A DNA stretch of 5,048 nt from an uncultured Bacteroidota bacterium (GTDB lineage: Bacteria; Bacteroidota; Bacteroidia; Chitinophagales; Chitinophagaceae): NCBI GenBank assembly GCA_903913355.1, contig CAIWKU010000546.1, positions 1 through 5,048 of the forward strand. The letters are read 5' to 3'. Positions 1 through 5,048 of this stretch are shown one piece after another (positions within the stretch are counted from its first letter, which is position 1; each line of letters starts with the position of its first letter). The notes beneath the pieces were generated by a model, which saw only the letters and a list, made by a program, of their open reading frames with translations, did not search any database and was not told the DNA's origin. A program made the position numbers and the translations under genes.

Positions 1-1651
1 CAATACTATCCCGCTTAATCAATCGGGCTATTTCCACATTCTTATATGCTGCATCCGTAAAACCACCGGCTTGTACAATCAGGTCTTTCAGACTAAGCTT
101 GTCTACATAATCATAATCACCCGGGATTCGAATTTCACCCTGTATGGTTACCTTAAAAGAATCACGCAAATCCTGAATTGAACTGATCAACACTTCATCT
201 TCTCTTTTTAACAATGGGTTATTCTCAGCATCTCCTTGTAAAGCTTTTCTGATATCGAAGGCTAGCAGGGAACGTGTAAGATCATCTTCCAATCGCAGAA
301 TCTGCCCCCTGCCGGTAAATGCATCTTCTTTTAAACCATCTGCTTTGCGTATCAGATCGGCTACATGCAGGTTTGCAGATAGTTCATATATATCCGGCCG
401 ATAAACAGCACCAGTAATTTTAACCCTGTTCCGGTAACGGTTCAAAATTTTAGATGCCACAAACACATCTCCCGTATTAGGTGTATATGCCGTATAATCT
501 GTAGACAAAAGATCATGCAGCTTTCTTTCTGTATCATTTCGCTGTAACACTTTTATCGAAGCTGTATACGCTGTATCCGTAAACCCGGAAGCATCAGACA
601 GGATATCTGCAAAATGTTCCCCCGGTAATACTTCATATATGCCCTGTCTTTTCACTTGTCCCTGCAACTCTACCCTGGTTTTATACGGAGGTATGCGAAT
701 CACATCATTATCTTTCAGTCCAACATTATGTGTCTGATCTCCATGCAATAAAAATTTATACAGATCAATGGTATCAATCACTTTATTGTTCCGAATCAAT
801 TCAATCTCACGAAAACTTCCAAACTCGGTAGGGCCTCCTGCCACATACAAAGCATGAAATACAGTGGCCAGAGAAGAAATGGTTTTATTACCGGGAAGAT
901 TGCTACCCACTACGGTTATTTTAATACTCCTGATCTTACTCAGGGTAACCGATAATTTGGAGCCCCCTGTTTTTAAATAGGGATACACAGTATTACCCAG
1001 CAATGTTTTCAGTTTCTGTGTGGCCGCTTCAATCGTTAACCCCGCCACTTTAACCTGCCCCACACTGGGTATCGAAATAGCACCCTCTGCGGAAACCAAT
1101 AAATCACCATCATATTGCTGAACTCCATACACCAATACCTGTATCTGGTCATCCGGCCCCAATACATAGTTCAGGGGTGTAGCTAGTTTCAAATTGGGTT
1201 CAAAACTCGGCGCGATTTTACTATTGTATAATTCCGATCCAAAAATCAAAGGATTGATAAAGGGCTTAGCTTTTTTATCTAAACCTCCCATATCCAAAGA
1301 ATCCGTACTGTTATTTTGCCGCAAATCATTTACCTTATCTGTATTGGTAACAGATTTGAGTTTATTTACTCCATTCCCATTTTTATTCAAAGCGGTAATC
1401 CGATCCTTTAATTTGGCAAACTCAGCAGCACTCATACCCTTACTCAAAGCAAGCGATTGTGCCTGATCAATCGTCATACCGGAACTGGCAAGCTGTGCCT
1501 GCAACTTAGCAATATCAGCATCCGTTAATTGGTCAACCTGAACCTGGCTAAGGTCTTTCCCTTTCAGCAAATCTTGTGCATGAACTTGTTGAAAACCAAT
1601 CAACAAAAATCCCAGCACAAACAATACTTTACAAATTCTGGAATAGAACAT
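1..1651 (-). CDS. SLBB-domain polysaccharide export outer-membrane protein, C-terminus cut by window edge
   Basis: The minus strand is open from ATG at 1651-1649 to the window edge: 550 residues, no stop or frameshift, start of a longer protein. Residues 1-25 form a signal peptide (basic start, hydrophobic 9-20, signal-peptidase-I-like VHA just before Q26). Residues 36-88 are a predicted helical segment with LSKGM and AEFAKLKDRI, an N-terminal extension I recall from Bacteroidota homologues. The polysaccharide-export domain starts at YVLGPDD (162-168) and runs to about 240. Four SLBB domains follow, near 243-325, 328-402, 410-490 and 500 to the edge; telling pieces are GQVKRQGIYEVLPG (331-344), GAVYRPDIYEL (414-424) and GEIRIPGDYDY (505-515). 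The family (Wza-like) forms the outer-membrane exit channel for capsule or exopolysaccharide. Unlike classical Wza there is no lipobox cysteine after the hydrophobic core. No Shine-Dalgarno is seen; the next Met would lose the signal peptide, so this start is preferred. Confidence 0.93.
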   Translation of the reverse strand, partial: MFYSRICKVLFVLGFLLIGFQQVHAQDLLKGKDLSQVQVDQLTDADIAKLQAQLASSGMTIDQAQSLALSKGMSAAEFAKLKDRITALNKNGNGVNKLKSVTNTDKVNDLRQNNSTDSLDMGGLDKKAKPFINPLIFGSELYNSKIAPSFEPNLKLATPLNYVLGPDDQIQVLVYGVQQYDGDLLVSAEGAISIPSVGQVKVAGLTIEAATQKLKTLLGNTVYPYLKTGGSKLSVTLSKIRSIKITVVGSNLPGNKTISSLATVFHALYVAGGPTEFGSFREIELIRNNKVIDTIDLYKFLLHGDQTHNVGLKDNDVIRIPPYKTRVELQGQVKRQGIYEVLPGEHFADILSDASGFTDTAYTASIKVLQRNDTERKLHDLLSTDYTAYTPNTGDVFVASKILNRYRNRVKITGAVYRPDIYELSANLHVADLIRKADGLKEDAFTGRGQILRLEDDLTRSLLAFDIRKALQGDAENNPLLKREDEVLISSIQDLRDSFKVTIQGEIRIPGDYDYVDKLSLKDLIVQAGGFTDAAYKNVEIARLIKRDSI

Positions 1652-1719
1652 ATAATAAAAATAAAATGATAACAATAGATGGCTTCGCCAATCTCAGTCA
1701 CAGACTAAGTATAACGCTT

Positions 1720-1750
1720 CAAAAATACAATAAATAAAATAGAGTAAAAA
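1720..1750 (-). promoter_or_regulatory. Candidate proximal Bacteroidota promoter for the SLBB gene
   Basis: On the minus strand TATTTTTG (1727-1720) matches the Bacteroidota -7 consensus TAnnTTTG exactly. A TTTT tract (1750-1747) lies 19 nt upstream, a 3-of-4 match to the -33 TTTG box. Transcription would start near 1713, giving a leader of about 60 nt. The surroundings are very A/T-rich, so a chance match is possible. Confidence 0.4.
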
Positions 1751-1753
1751 GCG

Positions 1754-1770
1754 ATTGCCCTAAAGGCAAT
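1754..1770 (-). promoter_or_regulatory. Leader hairpin followed by a T tract, possible attenuator
   Basis: ATTGCC and GGCAAT form a perfect 6-bp stem around a 5-nt loop. On the minus strand the stem is followed two bases later by CTTTTT, then more T-rich sequence, as in a weak intrinsic terminator. It would lie inside the transcript made from the distal promoter (1846-1876) and just upstream of the proximal one, whose -33 tract overlaps the T run. The stem is short, so the terminator reading is tentative. Confidence 0.3.
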
Positions 1771-1845
1771 AATTTGATAACAGGTTGACTATCAATAAAA
1801 TAAAAACTGAATGGGGGGATAATTTCAGCTTTTTTTAAAGACAGG

Positions 1846-1876
1846 CAAATATAGGGGTGTCGGGCCTAATAAAAAA
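1846..1876 (-). promoter_or_regulatory. Candidate distal Bacteroidota promoter for the SLBB gene
   Basis: On the minus strand TATATTTG (1853-1846) is an exact TAnnTTTG match, with a TTTT tract (1876-1873) 19 nt upstream. Spacing and -33 variant are the same as at the proximal candidate. Transcription would start near 1839 and give a leader of roughly 190 nt containing the hairpin at 1754-1770. It sits about 30 nt from the big palindromic element at 1905-2011. Confidence 0.42.
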
Positions 1877-1904
1877 GTTCCGAAAAAACATTCTCAGCGC
1901 TTTG

Positions 1905-2011
1905 CTTTGCGTTCATTGCGTGTTCTCTGCGTCCTTTGCGTTCCTGCTTTTAAAGGTTACCATTAGAAGCGGTATCGCAAAGGACGCAGAGAACACGCAA
2001 TGAACGCAAAG
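1905..2011. repeat. Palindromic dispersed repeat, copy A (perfect 36-bp arms)
   Basis: Bases 1905-1940 and 1976-2011 are perfect reverse complements over 36 bp, both built of CTTTGCG / TTCTCTGCG type words. The 35 nt between them continue as an imperfect repeat: CTTTTAAAGG (1947-1956) against CATTAGAAG (1961-1969). The whole is therefore two units of about 51 nt facing away from each other, with the CTTTAAAAGC end in the middle and the CGCAAAG end outside. The same unit occurs twice more at 3434-3548. I recall such TTTGCG-type elements between genes of many Bacteroidota. As RNA from either strand it would fold into a very stable hairpin. There is no T run directly after either arm, so it is not a standard terminator, though it could insulate the two divergent genes. 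Confidence 0.85.
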
Positions 2012-2016
2012 TGGGG

Positions 2017-2052
2017 TTAGGTATAAATACCTAAAAAATTGTCGTAAATACG
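2017..2052 (+). promoter_or_regulatory. Operator-like palindromes upstream of the 404-residue gene
   Basis: TTAGGTATAAATACCTAA (2017-2034) is an 18-bp palindrome with perfect 8-bp halves around a central AA. A smaller one, CGTAAATACG (2043-2052), is centred 22 bp downstream, about two helical turns. Both contain the word TAAATAC, repeated 21 bp apart. They lie 54-89 nt before the ATG at 2106, where a regulator of that gene could bind. The 2-nt centre is too tight for an RNA hairpin loop, which favours a DNA-binding site. A one-mismatch -7 box, TATTTTAG, lies at 2077-2084 but has no convincing -33 partner. No regulator is identifiable. Confidence 0.4.
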
Positions 2053-2105
2053 CTATAATATTATTTATTATTAGAATATTTTAGAGCAACTAACCAATCC
2101 TAACT

Positions 2106-3320
2106 ATGAACCCAATATTAAAAAGGCTCCAGGATGCTATTTACAACCAGTTAGATCCATTAGTAGCAGCATCCACTAAAAAACTGCCTCCCTTTCCAAC
2201 AAAACACAGTTCCCAATCCTTCCAGCAACAATTCATGGATGAGTACCAAACACTCACCTGCAAGAATACACAGGCTACCTACATAGAAAATACCCAGCTA
2301 ATCTGTGTCCATTTACTCGATAAAATTCAGACCCATCGTAGCCAGATAGCAACCATGGAATTACCCGGCCAAAAGAAAAATAAACGTGTCACTCAATACT
2401 CCTTACTTGAAAATACACTTATAGCGTACATAGAATTTATACTAGATCTATTCCCGCACTATAGTAACCAACTCCAAAAAATTCCAGCCATCTATAGGGA
2501 GCAACTTCACCAGCAATTAGTAATGTTTATACAAAACAACAAGAACAGTGCATTACTCTCAATAGTAGTATCCGCATTTCACCAAAAATACCATGACAAC
2601 GAGACCCTAAACTATATCGACTACCAATATTGGAAAAAGCTTATACAAAAGCTGGAACAAATTCACGAAAACCCAAACCAGGTCACTGAAACAGATATCA
2701 TGTATTTATTAATCCGGTATAATTTCAATGACGAAGGTTTTCACGAATACCTAATGCAATATTTCGAAGCCCAAAACGGCATCATTGAATCTGATAGACA
2801 CCATGATCCCCTGGAAAAATGGACCATGCTCCTGAAAAAAATCCTTCTGCTGCAGGAACAAAAAGGAATGGCCCTAAACCCGGGTATGGCACGATGTAAA
2901 AAGACCATACTCCAATGCATACGCTACGAAATCAAATTTAATAACCAGCTTTCCCAAAATAAAAAAAGCATGGCTACAATTGATAAACCTGAAAATGAAG
3001 CGCCTATCCTCTTTAATTTATCCGTTTCCCAGTTAGGTATCTTATTTCGGGCCATGGTAAAAACAGATATGATAGACACAAAGGTAAATGTGACGAACCT
3101 CACAGAAAAGATATCCGGCATTGCCAGAACGGCGTATAAAGAAGATCTTTCCCCAAATAAACTCTCGCAAGCCTATTATGCTTATAAGCCCGCAGCAATA
3201 GAAATCGTAAAAACAAGGCTACTCAATTTGGTGCGCTGGCTACAAAATTGTCGGCCAACCGATTGCCTTAAGGCAGTGTTTCTTGAACAATTTATTGATA
3301 TGGTTACCGTATTGCCATAG
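2106..3320 (+). CDS. Uncharacterised 404-residue cytoplasmic protein
   Basis: I cannot assign this protein with confidence. ATG at 2106 follows an A/T-rich leader without a Shine-Dalgarno sequence; the frame ends in TAG followed at once by an in-frame TGA. There is no signal peptide or clear membrane segment, so a soluble cytoplasmic protein is expected. It is rich in Gln, Lys, Asn, Tyr and Leu and looks almost wholly helical. Three parts can be seen: a helical region at about 1-185, including a hydrophobic amphipathic stretch at 98-118; a middle part at 190-280 with TETDIMYLLIRYNFN (194-208); and a C-terminal module at 302-380, containing LSVSQLGILFRAMVK (305-319), LSPNKLSQAYYAY (348-360) and VKTRLLNLVRWLQ (368-380). 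The C-terminal pattern faintly recalls the end of RteC-like and related Bacteroidota proteins, where it may be a small helical or winged-helix domain; this is recollection, not proof. The gene is single, divergent from the SLBB gene and flanked by repeat elements on both sides. Confidence 0.85.
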   Translation: MNPILKRLQDAIYNQLDPLVAASTKKLPPFPTKHSSQSFQQQFMDEYQTLTCKNTQATYIENTQLICVHLLDKIQTHRSQIATMELPGQKKNKRVTQYSLLENTLIAYIEFILDLFPHYSNQLQKIPAIYREQLHQQLVMFIQNNKNSALLSIVVSAFHQKYHDNETLNYIDYQYWKKLIQKLEQIHENPNQVTETDIMYLLIRYNFNDEGFHEYLMQYFEAQNGIIESDRHHDPLEKWTMLLKKILLLQEQKGMALNPGMARCKKTILQCIRYEIKFNNQLSQNKKSMATIDKPENEAPILFNLSVSQLGILFRAMVKTDMIDTKVNVTNLTEKISGIARTAYKEDLSPNKLSQAYYAYKPAAIEIVKTRLLNLVRWLQNCRPTDCLKAVFLEQFIDMVTVLP

Positions 3321-3429
3321 TGATCTTAAAGTGATGGTATAGTGATGCTACCTTGATGGTACAGATGTAGAACAGTGATCCTAAGGTGATAGTAAGGTGA
3401 TGGTAACGTGATGTGAGGGTGATCTGATA
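3320..3429 (+). repeat. Tandem 11-bp repeat array, ten units, consensus GTGATGGTAAN
   Basis: GTGAT begins at 3320, 3331, 3342, 3375, 3386, 3397, 3408 and 3419, and TTGAT at 3353: every one is a multiple of 11 bp from the first. The unit at 3364 is degenerate but keeps the length, so phase is never lost over 110 bp. The second half of the unit varies around GGTAA. The first unit shares its G with the TAG stop of the preceding gene. As 11 is not a multiple of 3, the TGA in each unit puts stops in all three plus-strand frames. The array runs into copy B of the palindromic element through GATAGTAAC. Confidence 0.85.
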
Positions 3430-3433
3430 GTAA

Positions 3434-3548
3434 CCTTTAAAAGCGGTAACGCAGAGTACACAATGGACACGCTAAGAACGCAAAGAATTCGGTTTTCCTT
3501 TGCGTTCTTGGCGGTTCTCCGCGTTCTTTGCGCTCCCGCTTCTAAAGG
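3434..3548. repeat. Palindromic dispersed repeat, copy B (imperfect arms)
   Basis: The left arm, 3434-3485, begins CCTTTAAAAGCGG and ends AACGCAAAG. The right arm, 3498-3548, is its imperfect reverse complement, ending CGCTTCTAAAGG. A 12-nt A/T-rich loop separates them. Each arm is the same unit as in copy A (1905-2011), but here the CGCAAAG ends face inward and the CTTTAAAAGC ends outward, the reverse of copy A. The outer 9-13 bp of each arm are best kept; the middles differ at several positions and by one base in length, so this copy is more decayed than A or its arms come from different sources. It may act as a transcription barrier after the 404-residue gene, but no T run marks it as an intrinsic terminator. 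Confidence 0.82.
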
Positions 3549-3601
3549 CTCCCAAAAGAATCTCCCAACACCAAAACTTTGAAAATCAAACACTTACCCC
3601 T

Positions 3602-3689
3602 GGTAGTACTACCCCTACTACCCCTTCGCATCCCTCCCCACTCTAATTTTACCCTCGTTAACAACCACTAGTGGCCCGTCTGCAGCGGG
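3602..3689. promoter_or_regulatory. C-rich leader with short palindromes upstream of the three-gene operon
   Basis: This stretch holds GGTAGTACTACC (3602-3613), a perfect 12-bp palindrome; a tandem duplication of TACTACCCC (3607-3615 and 3616-3624) that begins inside it; CCACTAGTGG (3665-3674), a perfect 10-bp palindrome; and a small CCCG/CGGG stem with a 7-nt loop (3675-3689). No exact TAnnTTTG box is present between the repeat element and the ATG at 3730; the nearest is TAATTTTA (3644-3651), one mismatch. Bases 3690-3729 are an A-rich untranslated leader. The promoter of the operon must lie here or further upstream, but I cannot place it. Confidence 0.3.
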
Positions 3690-3729
3690 AAAAAACTTAA
3701 CAAGATTTTTAAACCTTAAAAACAAAACA

Positions 3730-4488
3730 ATGGCAAAACAATACGGCAACGCCCCCTTAGGCGGAACCATTCTAAACACCACCTATGCCCGAACCCGCAA
3801 CGGTTATGTAGCCAAGGAAAGAACCCGCCTGAATAAGGCAATGATGGATGCGAACCCGGCTTTTCAGGCATTACGAGACCAGAGCCAAGAATTTACCCGG
3901 GCAACAAGGGCTACCAAACTGGTCAACTTCAGTTTTTCTGAAATCTTGAAACATGCGAAAGACAAGCGCATGAGTACAAGACTAACTTCTCTGTTCAACA
4001 AAGTAGTAAAGATGGACCAGATCAATCCACGCGGAAAACGCAATGTATTGGATGGAGAACTGGAACTCTTAACCGGTTTTGAGTTCAACGAGCAGGTAAG
4101 CTTAAGTAATACGCTTGCAAAAACACCAGAGATCGGCATAGACAGGGCCACGGGAGAAATCAAGCTGGCGCTGGAATCATTTGTGCCTGCAACCGGATTA
4201 ACCTTTCCGCCCATGTCCACGCATTTTAAAATAAGCCTGGCAGCGGGATTACTCGATTTCGAGAAAGATGAAAAAGAGTCAAAGACAGCGGAGAGTGATT
4301 ACCTGGAAATCAGCAGAGAACCAATACCGGCTACCAACATAACCCTAAACCTCAGTCCAGACAGCGATTTACCGCTACTGGTAGTTTGCAAAATAAGTTT
4401 TGTAAATGAGGTAAACGGAATCAAGGAAGTAGCAGGTTGGGGAAGTTTTACTGCCTGCAAACTGGTAAAAGTAGATACAGGAGTATAG
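3730..4488 (+). CDS. Hypothetical protein, 252 residues, first gene of a three-gene operon
   Basis: The function is unknown. ATG at 3730 follows an A-rich leader with no Shine-Dalgarno. The N-terminus has GNAPLGGTILNTTYARTRNG (6-25), a Gly-rich, beta-hairpin-like opening. Next comes a basic helical part at 29-95 (Arg/Lys/Ala-rich, NPAFQALRDQSQEFTRATRATK at 42-63), then DGELELLTGFEFN (108-120). From about 121 to the end, alternating polar and hydrophobic residues suggest beta strands, ending AGWGSFTACKLVKV. There is no signal peptide or membrane helix. This order (Gly-rich start, conserved R-K-P-F helix, 'GfeFN', beta-rich C-terminus) resembles a group of short Bacteroidota hypothetical proteins that I recall as conserved but uncharacterised; no Pfam name is offered. 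It is separated by only 1 nt from the DUF5675-type gene downstream, so the two are co-transcribed and probably act together. Confidence 0.88.
   Translation: MAKQYGNAPLGGTILNTTYARTRNGYVAKERTRLNKAMMDANPAFQALRDQSQEFTRATRATKLVNFSFSEILKHAKDKRMSTRLTSLFNKVVKMDQINPRGKRNVLDGELELLTGFEFNEQVSLSNTLAKTPEIGIDRATGEIKLALESFVPATGLTFPPMSTHFKISLAAGLLDFEKDEKESKTAESDYLEISREPIPATNITLNLSPDSDLPLLVVCKISFVNEVNGIKEVAGWGSFTACKLVKVDTGV
4479..4483 (+). promoter_or_regulatory. Shine-Dalgarno-like AGGAG of the DUF5675-type gene
   Basis: AGGAG lies 6 nt before the ATG at 4490, inside the last codons of the preceding gene. It is the only clear Shine-Dalgarno-like site in the window; the other visible starts lack one. It supports the start at 4490 and suggests this middle gene can be translated efficiently in its own right. 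Confidence 0.5.
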
Positions 4489-4489
4489 T

Positions 4490-4927
4490 ATGCAGATAGT
4501 CATTAAAAGGGACTATCACACAAAGGGAACCAACGGAGTCCTCACCATCATTGGTGAGGGCCCGCCCCTTTGCCATACCATCGAATTACCCTGGCGAAAC
4601 AATGAGCCCAAACTATCCTGCATACCGGCAGGGGTATACACGGTAACCAAACGATATAGTCAAAAATTCAAATGGCACTTACATCTCCAGGATGTGCCGG
4701 GAAGGACTTATATATTGATCCATCCCGCCAATAATGCCGAGATAGAATTACAAGGCTGTATTGCCCCCGTTACCATCCTTACCTCCCCCGGAACAGGCCT
4801 CGCCTCCAAACCGGCATTTCAAAAGCTCATGGCCTGGGTAACCGATGCCCTGCAACGGAACGAAACCATATTTCTAACCATCACGCCCAAGCCCCCGGCC
4901 GAAAGCGTGAGCAAAATACCCAAATGA
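4490..4927 (+). CDS. DUF5675-type protein, 145 residues
   Basis: The pattern fits the DUF5675 family of bacteria and phages: TIELPWRNN (30-38) near the N-terminus, SCIPAGVYTV (43-52), then YILIHPANN (74-82) and ELQGCIAP (86-93). The last two resemble the family's usual IHxGN...GCI signature, with H78, N81 or N82, G89 and C90 as the notable residues. The biochemical role of DUF5675 is not established to my knowledge. The spacing and order of His, Gly and Cys echo the HG...SxGCIR motif of L,D-transpeptidases (YkuD fold), so a peptidoglycan-linked activity is plausible but inferred. There is no signal peptide; the C-terminal tail from about 133 is Pro/Lys-rich. ATG lies 1 nt after the upstream stop, and the TGA stop overlaps the next start as ATGA, implying translational coupling on both sides. 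Confidence 0.87.
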   Translation: MQIVIKRDYHTKGTNGVLTIIGEGPPLCHTIELPWRNNEPKLSCIPAGVYTVTKRYSQKFKWHLHLQDVPGRTYILIHPANNAEIELQGCIAPVTILTSPGTGLASKPAFQKLMAWVTDALQRNETIFLTITPKPPAESVSKIPK

Positions 4928-5048
4928 AAAAGATCATCCAAAGGGCGAATGCAAAAACCCCGCCCTTTTTCAAAACCCTGCGAAACATCGGGTTAACGGT
5001 AACGGCCCTGGCAACCACGGTACTCACAGCACCGATAATCCTGCCACC
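4924..5048 (+). CDS. Small membrane protein, possibly holin-like, C-terminus cut by window edge
   Basis: ATG at 4924 overlaps the preceding TGA (ATGA, 4 nt), and 42 residues can be read to the window edge without a stop. The N-terminus is basic (KKIIQR, then KTPPFFKTLRN at 11-21), followed by a hydrophobic run from I22 to L40 rich in Thr, Ala, Leu and Val: one transmembrane helix with the positive part inside. The opening closely resembles short (about 70-90 residue) Bacteroidota membrane proteins with 'TPxFFKxLRNIGL' that I recall next to DUF5675 genes. A holin-like role is a guess from size, topology and neighbour. There is no Shine-Dalgarno sequence; translation probably relies on coupling to the gene upstream. 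Confidence 0.72.
   Translation, partial: MKKIIQRANAKTPPFFKTLRNIGLTVTALATTVLTAPIILP

Noticed and set aside
1194..1466. A 90-residue plus-strand reading frame
   Set aside because: It is antisense to the clearly coding N-terminal part of the SLBB gene, which is intact and domain-supported over the same bases.
1905..2011. Terminal inverted repeats of an insertion sequence
   Set aside because: The arms enclose only 35 nt and no transposase. Pairing copy A with copy B around the 404-residue gene does not help either: each copy carries two oppositely facing units, no target-site duplication is seen, and the protein has no transposase motif.
2924..3121. A 65-residue minus-strand reading frame
   Set aside because: It is wholly inside the 404-residue gene on the other strand, with no separate promoter or family signal.
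3320..3429. CRISPR array
   Set aside because: The units are 11 bp in direct tandem with no spacers, so the repeat-spacer layout is absent.
3434..3548. Ordinary rho-independent terminator of the 404-residue gene
   Set aside because: The arms are far longer than usual, imperfect, and not followed by a T run on either strand.
3381..3593. A 70-residue minus-strand reading frame
   Set aside because: It lies across the palindromic element and the 11-bp array. Its Arg/Lys-rich and low-complexity parts are translations of the repeat units, a frequent false gene call.
3864..4220. A 118-residue minus-strand reading frame
   Set aside because: It is antisense to the 252-residue gene, whose operon position and composition mark it as the real gene; the Ser/Leu-rich product looks like a frame shadow.

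Overview
The window looks like chromosomal DNA of a member of the Bacteroidota, probably a Chitinophagaceae-like organism. Reasons: a Bacteroidota-style multi-SLBB polysaccharide export protein; start codons with A-rich leaders that mostly lack a Shine-Dalgarno sequence; candidate promoters of the TAnnTTTG type; and a G/C-mixed palindromic repeat built from TTTGCG/CGCAAA words, which I recall as common between genes in this phylum. The genus is an inference.

Layout. Bases 1-1651 (minus strand) hold the first 550 residues of an intact outer-membrane polysaccharide export protein with a signal peptide, a polysaccharide-export domain and four SLBB domains; the gene continues past base 1. Bases 1652-2105 are a divergent intergenic region with two candidate minus-strand promoters, a small leader hairpin, a large palindromic element with perfect 36-bp arms (1905-2011), and operator-like palindromes (2017-2052). 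Bases 2106-3320 (plus) encode an uncharacterised 404-residue, apparently cytoplasmic protein. Bases 3320-3729 are a second repeat-rich spacer: ten units of an exactly 11-bp-phased GTGATGGTAAN repeat, then a second copy of the palindromic element with its arms in the opposite arrangement (3434-3548), then a C-rich stretch with short palindromes. Bases 3730-5048 (plus) carry three tightly packed genes: a 252-residue conserved-looking protein, a 145-residue DUF5675-type protein, and the start of a small membrane protein.

How they fit together. The SLBB protein belongs to capsule or exopolysaccharide export and is transcribed away from everything else. The 404-residue gene stands alone between two repeat elements. 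The last three genes are separated by 1 nt and by a 4-nt ATGA overlap, so they are almost certainly one operon; a DUF5675 protein with a His...Gly-Cys motif followed by a holin-like membrane protein suggests a cell-envelope or phage-derived module, but that role is inferred. The most striking non-coding feature is the composite repeat: the 11-bp unit abuts the same CTTTAAAAGC boundary of the palindromic element at both loci. No tRNA, rRNA, CRISPR array, transposase or integrase is visible.
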